DNA of 64,000 nucleotides, taken from NCBI GenBank assembly GCA_026545225.1, contig CM048849.1, forward strand, positions 31,630,336 through 31,694,335, read 5' to 3'. This document shows, piece by piece, positions 57,590-64,000 of the stretch. Below the pieces are notes generated by a model. That model was given only the letters and a program-made list of their open reading frames with translations. It had not been told where the DNA came from and ran no database searches. Both the position numbers and the translations under genes were made by a program. Within the stretch, counting starts at the first letter, position 1. The number at the start of each line of letters is the position of its first letter. This DNA comes from Cornus controversa (Eukaryota > Streptophyta > Magnoliopsida > Cornales > Cornaceae).

Positions 57590-59612
57590 CATGTATTTCG
57601 CTGAAAACCCTCACATATTAAAGAAAATAAGTGTTGATAACTCCTTTTATCAAAGAAGGTTGAAGAATTAATTAAAGTCTATGGAGATGGGAAAAAAGCC
57701 ACATTTGATTTGTTATTAAATTCATAAGGATTATATATAATTAAATTCATATTCGATTTGTTATTAATTGTATACCCAATTCGAAAAAAATATAAATTTT
57801 TTAAAAAAAAAATTAATTTCAAAAGAGGTTAGCAAATAATGAGTAGAAAAAAATTAGGGAAAAAATAAAATATAAAGAAAATAGAAGTAGAAAAGTAAGT
57901 ATTTGACTTTTTATTAAAGAAAAAAACTATAAAGAAAGACAAAATAGAGAGAGGGAATAATAAGAAGGAAATGATGATAAAAAAATATTTTAATAGTATG
58001 TAAATATTATATATTGTAACATTAGATAATATATTTATAATAAATAATATATTATATTATTTCTGATTGGATTATTATTGCATAATCCATATCCGATTTA
58101 TTTAGCTAGCGGGTTATCGAATTGAATGTCCAATTCATATCCTAATTATTGGCTCGAATTCAGATCAAAATTTAATCTATTGACAAGTCTAGTGGAGAGA
58201 GGACAGAGAGAGAGATTCTCTATATTATAATTTTATACACGTCCCTTTATGCTTAATAGATACATGCCCTTTAACTTTTGTGGGGTTGCAAAAAAAAAGA
58301 GCTTTTGTGGGGGAATCATATACTGTTACAACATTAGATAATATGTTTAGATTTTGTTTTTTTGTTCAGTGAAGAAACCATGTATTAAAAAGCAGAGCAT
58401 ATACTTTATACAAAAAGACATCCAAATCACGTTGGGCTAAAAAAGATGGACTAGCTTAAAATCCAACAAAAAAATCAGCACAAGAAAGAGAAGCCCAAGA
58501 CATTGTATGAAGAAAGCCCAGTTGGTGTATCAGGATCAAATGGTTGTGAGATTCAGCACAAAACACAGACATTGTGTTGCAATTGCGTGATGTAATTTAG
58601 GCTAGGTTTATCTTTTTGTGAGGAGCTTTTCTTGGATGGCTAATAATGAATAATTTCAAAATTAATATTAAAATTTTGTCTACCTTCAAATATATAAATG
58701 TTAAGGAAAGAAATTTTAAAACACTTAGTTGCTTTGTCTCCTTTGAATTAGGAGTTTTCTGTAAAGCTTTTATTGAATTGCGAAAATCATTGAATACTTT
58801 AAGTGACAAGGAATGATTAAAGATAATTTTAAATTTCAGTGATGAAGCTGTAACTAAATCAGTAACAAAATGAAACAGTAAGTAAACCAGAGAATTCTAG
58901 TAATTATTAACAAATCCAATTTAATTTTGTAATTTATGAAACACAAAGGACCTTAGTTAAAAAATTAAAATTCTTTTAAGAAAAAATTTGTTTAAGTGAC
59001 AATTTATTAAAAAAGAAAGTTAAAAAAGTCTTACTGAAAACTATTTTCTAGTTTTCAAATTTTTTAATTGTTTTTCTAAGCAAACAGATCTTTAATTATT
59101 ATTGTCCAGCCCAAGTGTCTATATAGTAAGTGGGTTATGACCCAAAAAAAAACTGAATACTAAATCATATGAATGGGTATAAAAATTAGGAGAAAAATAA
59201 AAGGGAAAGAAAAACTAAGAAAGCAACAAACATTCAATACATTTGAATTGGGTGTTTGGGACACAATTTTCTTCTATCAGTCTTTTGGGACACAATTTCC
59301 ATGTTTCCATTCATGAACTTCAAATATTAATTAGCTGTGAAAAATCTTAGTAAACAAAGAGATAATATATGTTATCCATAGCGAGGGTTACCAATATCAC
59401 TATAATTTTGTGAGTGAGCAGTGATTGTTCCGCAAAAAAATTAAAAGATACCTATCATAAAACAGGACACTACTTCACAGAGACAAACCAGATAAAAAAA
59501 AAAAAAGAAAAAAGCAAAAGGAAGATATAGCAAACAATTACTGTAATAGTGGAGTTTTTACCTGTGAAAGAAGAGAACTACTCTTTCTCAAAATCACGTG
59601 ACATCAACTCTT
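57161..59612. other. Intergenic sequence 3' of R3
   Basis: Parallel to 29843-31509 plus 45974-46787. It holds a (TA)n(TG)n run (57556-57589), the empty Tat site (GAATG, 58811-58815) and a version of the short shared minus-strand open frame (58597-58809, diverged by small indels). No recognised gene. Confidence 0.55.
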
Positions 59613-62358
59613 TCAGTATCTGAAATTGAAAAGAGGAAAGAAAGTAGAGCGAGTTTCTTCATTCTCCCATTCTAACTTGTGCCACAACTCTCTCTGACAT
59701 TGAATTGATCGTAGAGTGTGTTTGCCGCTATTGGAGTCAAAAGGAAGTCTGTTAAGCTTTGGACAGTCCACAACAACAATTTTGATCAGAGAGGGGAAGG
59801 ACAATGGATGACTGTAGATGCTCTTTAACTCTGGTAGGGACCATAGAGTCAACCTTTGTAGCCTTGCAAATACACTCAAACTTCCTTCCCTACCAATATC
59901 ATTGCTACTATTGCAATCCGCATCTTTTATTACTTCTTTCATTTCATCACACTCATCAATTGCTAATTTTCTAAGGTTTGGCATGCTAATTAGCCATGTT
60001 AGATCCTCCAAAACCTTGCATTCTGAAATCCAGACTTCCTGAAGGTTATGAAAGCTTCTGCTTCCATCTATTATACTCTCAATCATATTCCACGGATTGT
60101 TGTACTTGTGAGGTACTGCAGCTCTCTCTCTTTCATCCCACCTCATCCCATCATCAATTGACAACTCTTCTAAATCATCACAATCACAAATTTGAAGAAT
60201 TTCTAGTCTCTTAATGTTCTTCTGTAGAGAAGACAGTTGTAGTTGACTTGTGCCTTCGCATTGTTCGATGGTTAGACCAAATATGCAACTTTGTAACTTT
60301 TGCCTACTTAATAATTTTTTTAGTGCGAGCTCACTTTTCACCGTCAATCTTAAATGTTGTAGGTGATTCAAGCATTCCAATTCATCCAATAACAATTCAT
60401 TACCACCAAACAATATGCTACCTTCATCAATAACTTGCTTAGATGAAACAAGACCAGTACCAAGCATCTCCAACCTTTGTAGAATCAAAAGACTTGATAT
60501 GACTCGCGGCGGGATTATATGAAGGTTATTCATATGATTCATATATAAATACTTCAACTTTATCAGTGACTTAAACTCAATTGGCAACTCATTTATCTTT
60601 GTCCACGAGAGATCAAGATGTTGCAAAGAAAGCAACTCGAAAAAGCTCGCTGGTAAAAAAGTTAAACGAGTGCCGGACAGGTCTAAAACTTTCAGAGAAG
60701 GCATAAATTGGAAGAAGCTATCGGAAATGGTCCTCAATCCATAATTACTACCACTAAGATTTAAAGTCAAGAGATTGTCACATATAGGAGTTCCGCTTAA
60801 TTCTTCAATTTGCAAAAATACTCGTTCAGCCTTCTTCCACTTCGAAATAGGAGGATTTTCCCTTGCTACCAAATATTTCTCTTTCTTCCTCCCACTGTCT
60901 GAAACTATCCACAATGCCATGTCCCGAATCACGTCATGCATATTCACAATAGAATCGGATTCTCTGCCCTCCAACAATAGACATGCAAGCTTCAACCTAC
61001 CAATAATTTCATATGCCAGCTTACAAGCCTCGTTATTGTTATCACATTCATCATCCAGAAACCCCTCCCCGATCCAGTATTTTATGAGATCAGGAACTTC
61101 AATATCCCAATCTTCTGGATACAGAGCACAATATAGGAAGCAAATCTTAATTGTTTCATCAGGTAAGCTATCATAACTGAACTTTAAACGATGAAGTATC
61201 TCATCTTCCATACCTGAAATTTTGAATGTAGATTTCTTCAACTCGTTTATTGCATAATTCCATTCTCGAGGAGATCTCTTGCTAGCCATGGCTCGTCCAA
61301 TGGTAATCAACGCCAGTGGCAAACCGGCGCATTCTTTGCAAACATCTGGTGCGAGCTTCTCTATTTCAGGGTCAGAATTGAGGATCTCTTCTCCCACCTT
61401 CTCTTTAAACAAATCCCACGCTTGCTGCCATGCCAAGCATTCCACTTTAATCTTCTTCTTAGCTTCCATAAGACCGCACACTTCCGCAGATCGGGTGGTG
61501 AATACTACTTTGGCGGCCTTATTTTGATTGTCAGCTGGAACTCCCACTTCAAGAAGATCAATTCGTTTCCATATGTCATCCAAAAGTAGCACAAATCTCT
61601 TCATTTTCAAGAACCTAAAGATGTCCTGTTTCTTCTCATCTTGGCTTTTATCACTCCTCCATGTGTCTGGAAATCTTAGCTTCTTCCCAATTTTATCTTG
61701 AACGCTCTCCACACTAGTTTCATCTTTGGACACCACAACCCATATCACCTCATCGAATTTGCCACGCCACTGATCATCAGTTGCAAGCTTATTGTTGAGA
61801 TTCTTCAAGAGGGTTGTCTTTCCAACGCCCCCCATTCCATATATCCCGATGATTCCCACTCCATGACCATCATCATCTGTAAGGAGTCTCAAGAGCTTAT
61901 GAACATTTGAATCCAAGCCCACAGTCCTGTTAAGAGGAATTTCCTGGGCATGTTCCGGGGCCAATGATTCAACCACAGGAATGATATTACCTTTACTATT
62001 CATTTCAGACACAACTTGTAATTTCTGACATACTTTCTTGCCGAGTTTATGGCTAGACAGGCAATTTCTGGGACAAATTCTGAGACACTTTTTCTGAATC
62101 TGTTCAGCACCATGTTGGAGAAGCACTACCACTTCCCTCTCCAATTCTTCTACTCTTCCAAGCCAGTCAACAATTTGTTCAGTACGTTTCATTAGTGGGC
62201 CCTCATCAGCTTCAATTCTTATCTTCACATCTCAATGTTTCCATTGCAATTCTCAAAGAGTTGAGATTATCTTCAAGGTGGCGAATATAGTTGGTAGTGT
62301 TTCTGATGCAACCACATAACCGGCATGTAACATCCAAGATTGGGCTCACAAAGTCCAT
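59613..62358 (-). pseudogene. CC-NB-ARC-LRR gene R3 with frameshifted CC region
   Basis: Homologous to R1 and R2 from the ATG at 62358 to the stop at 59613. A 14-bp deletion between 62230 and 62231, relative to R1, shifts the frame after residue 43 and gives a stop at 62212-62214 after 48 codons. Downstream an open frame runs from about 62228. It lacks an ATG until 62192, which would give 859 residues missing about the first 60 of the CC region. P-loop, kinase-2, GLPLAL, MHD and LRR are all intact in that frame. The NB-ARC is more diverged from R1 and R2 than they are from each other. The LRR shares some stretches with R1 and others with R2. It may be a pseudogene, or may be translated from the downstream ATG after leaky scanning. 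Confidence 0.88.
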
Positions 62359-63000
62359 TGCTAGCTCTCAACAGCCTAATTAATTAAAGAAAATTACAAG
62401 ACTTCAGTAAATGGGAGAAGAAATTAAAGAAATTAAGACCGGAAAGAAAAGAAAAGAAAAGAAAAGATGCAATCAAGCTAGAAAAGCAAATATAATTTCC
62501 ATGTAAATAGGCTGCTTAATTGTTAATAATTTTAGTGGTCATGTAGAAAATTTCTCAAGGCTATGAATATAAGGTAGTCATAATAAGGCCCATGAACTCA
62601 TGTTCCTATTGTTAAGGTCGTTGTTTACTACTGTATCAAAATGGTTTAGTTTGTCCTTTTTGTTTTACCGTGTTGAACAACTGAAATGTCAATTACCAAG
62701 GATTATTTGAGGAGGAGCATTTGTCTAGGCTAGATCGGGTTATGTTATACTAACAAATGATTTGCAAAGATCTACAAATTTTTAGAGACAATATGAAAAA
62801 AAATTCAGAAATCAAGTGTTTTACCTTCTATCTATAGCTTTCACCAGAGAGGAATGGGTCGACTGTAACTATAGAGAGAGACGGAGAGCCATGTCTTGCT
62901 TTCATCGGAAAGGAATGGTTGACTGTATTAAGAGAGAGAGTGGGAGAGAGCGTCGTATTATTTTAAGAAAGCTACGTTTTTTTGTAGTCTGAAAAATTAT
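62359..63000 (-). promoter_or_regulatory. R3 upstream region, diverged
   Basis: Recognisably related to the R1 and R2 upstream regions but shortened. Two GA-ended modules remain (62838-62945) instead of five. The W-box core is changed to TTGTT (near 62621). A TTTTCT/AAAAGA tetra-pentamer run lies at 62447-62468. Confidence 0.4.
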
Positions 63001-63007
63001 ATTATTT

Positions 63008-63205
63008 GCAAGTTGGCTATATACGAATCTATATATAATATTTATTACAAACAATGGCAAGTTGCCTACATTTATTATAAACAATGGCAAGTTGGCTATA
63101 TACGAATCTATATATAATATTTATTACAAACAATGGCAAGTTGGCTACTTACGAATTTATATATAATATTTATTATAAACAATGGCAAGTTGACTACATT
63201 TACTT
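63008..63205. repeat. About 49-bp tandem repeat, four copies
   Basis: Units start GGCAAGTTGGCTA, continue through ACGAATCTATATATAATATT and end TTATTACAAACAAT. One unit has an internal deletion. Confidence 0.85.
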
Positions 63206-64000
63206 TTCTGAACACCCGAGAAATATTAAAAAATGGCAAGTGGGCACGTAGTGGGTAAATGGTTGACTGTATTCAGAAATAGAGAGAGAGAACTTTTTTT
63301 TTTCAGTGGTATTATTTTAAGAAAAAAATTATAGTATTATTTGCAATTACTACTTAACAGTAATGTTACTCATATTTGTTTGCGTTATATGATTGAGTCA
63401 CCGGTCAGAACAGCTTTATTTGCAAGAGAAGTAATGGTTTATTTTCTTAAAGATAAAGTGCTTTTTACGGTTTTACCTATGTAATATTAAACACGGTATC
63501 AGCTAGATAGTATGGACACTTTATCAAAAGTGTTGTATTCGTGTTGGATATTTTGAATACCGTGTTGAACATTTGGACACTTCTCGAATACGTGTCAAAC
63601 ACTTGATATTTTTTTTTTAAAACACTTTTCGAACACTCCTTGGACACTTCTAGAACACTCCTTGAACATGTGTCAAACACTTTGTAGCAGTGATTTATAT
63701 TCAAGTATTTCGAAAAAAAATTATATACGACTAAATTATGATTAAAAATATAAGCTAAATATATGCAGACTACTAAATAAGTCTGTTTCTTTAATCTAAT
63801 TTTCTATTTTTGTTTATAAGTTTATTTATTATTAATTGTTTGACGATGAATTAAAATATTTATTTAATATAGTCTTCTCCGTGTTCTATTTTTTAAAAAA
63901 AATTTGTATCGCTGTGCCTGTGTTGTGTAGGGTAAGAGAAATGATATGTAACAAAAATAGAATAAAGAGAGAATTTATGTGACTGAGTTCATTTATAAGC
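63206..64000. other. AT-rich end of window
   Basis: A patch at 63530-63690 repeats GAACACT/GGACACTT/GTGTCAAACACTT-like words, typical of decayed LTR sequence. No gene was recognised. Confidence 0.4.

Noticed and set aside
59613-62228. 871-codon frame for R3 as a complete protein
   Set aside because: Its first codon is GTG, not ATG. Comparison with R1 shows a 14-bp deletion upstream, so the frame is a truncated remainder of a longer gene.
1-64000. tRNA or rRNA genes
   Set aside because: No cloverleaf-compatible sequence or rRNA core was recognised by eye. A covariance-model scan would be decisive.

Overview
This is nuclear DNA from a flowering plant, most likely a eudicot. The evidence is AT-rich, repeat-dense sequence, three large CC-NB-ARC-LRR resistance genes of the RPS5-like type without introns in their coding sequence, and several plant LTR retrotransposon lineages. 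The genus cannot be told from the sequence alone.

Layout. Positions 1-12.6 kb are transposon debris: an AT-rich degenerate repeat ending in a promoter-like module (to 1.4 kb), a decayed Ty3/gypsy chromovirus on the minus strand (about 3.0-7.85 kb), a Ty1/copia gag scrap (8.15-8.53 kb) and LTR-like sequence. From 12.65 kb to about 62.4 kb the window is a tandem array of three units, each made of an old LTR-retrotransposon remnant, non-coding sequence and one resistance gene on the minus strand. R1 is 19237-22017, R2 is 46788-49556 and R3 is 59613-62358. Without the later insertion the units are about 13-14.7 kb long. R1 and R2 are nearly identical over the promoter, CC and NB-ARC regions but differ through the LRR. 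R3 has a 14-bp frameshifting deletion in its CC region and is annotated as a pseudogene or an N-terminally truncated gene.

Unit 2 is split by a complete, very young Ty3/gypsy element of the Tat type (31510-45973, minus orientation). It has two 797-bp LTRs with one difference found by eye, a GAATG target-site duplication, and matching empty sites in units 1 and 3. It encodes one uninterrupted Gag-Pol of 2450 residues with a second RNase H domain. It also carries, on the opposite strand, a two-exon gene for a 999-residue plant mobile domain (PMD) protein. The leader of that antisense gene is unusual: a TATA box, a strong splice donor, seven repeated polypyrimidine-CAG modules, and a nine-copy 60-bp minisatellite.

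The resistance genes would act as intracellular immune receptors. The retrotransposon is an independent passenger lying about 0.8 kb beyond the stop codon of R2. The most interesting part of the window is the antisense PMD gene and its leader. The second is the contrast between homogenised 5' halves and diverged LRRs in R1 and R2.
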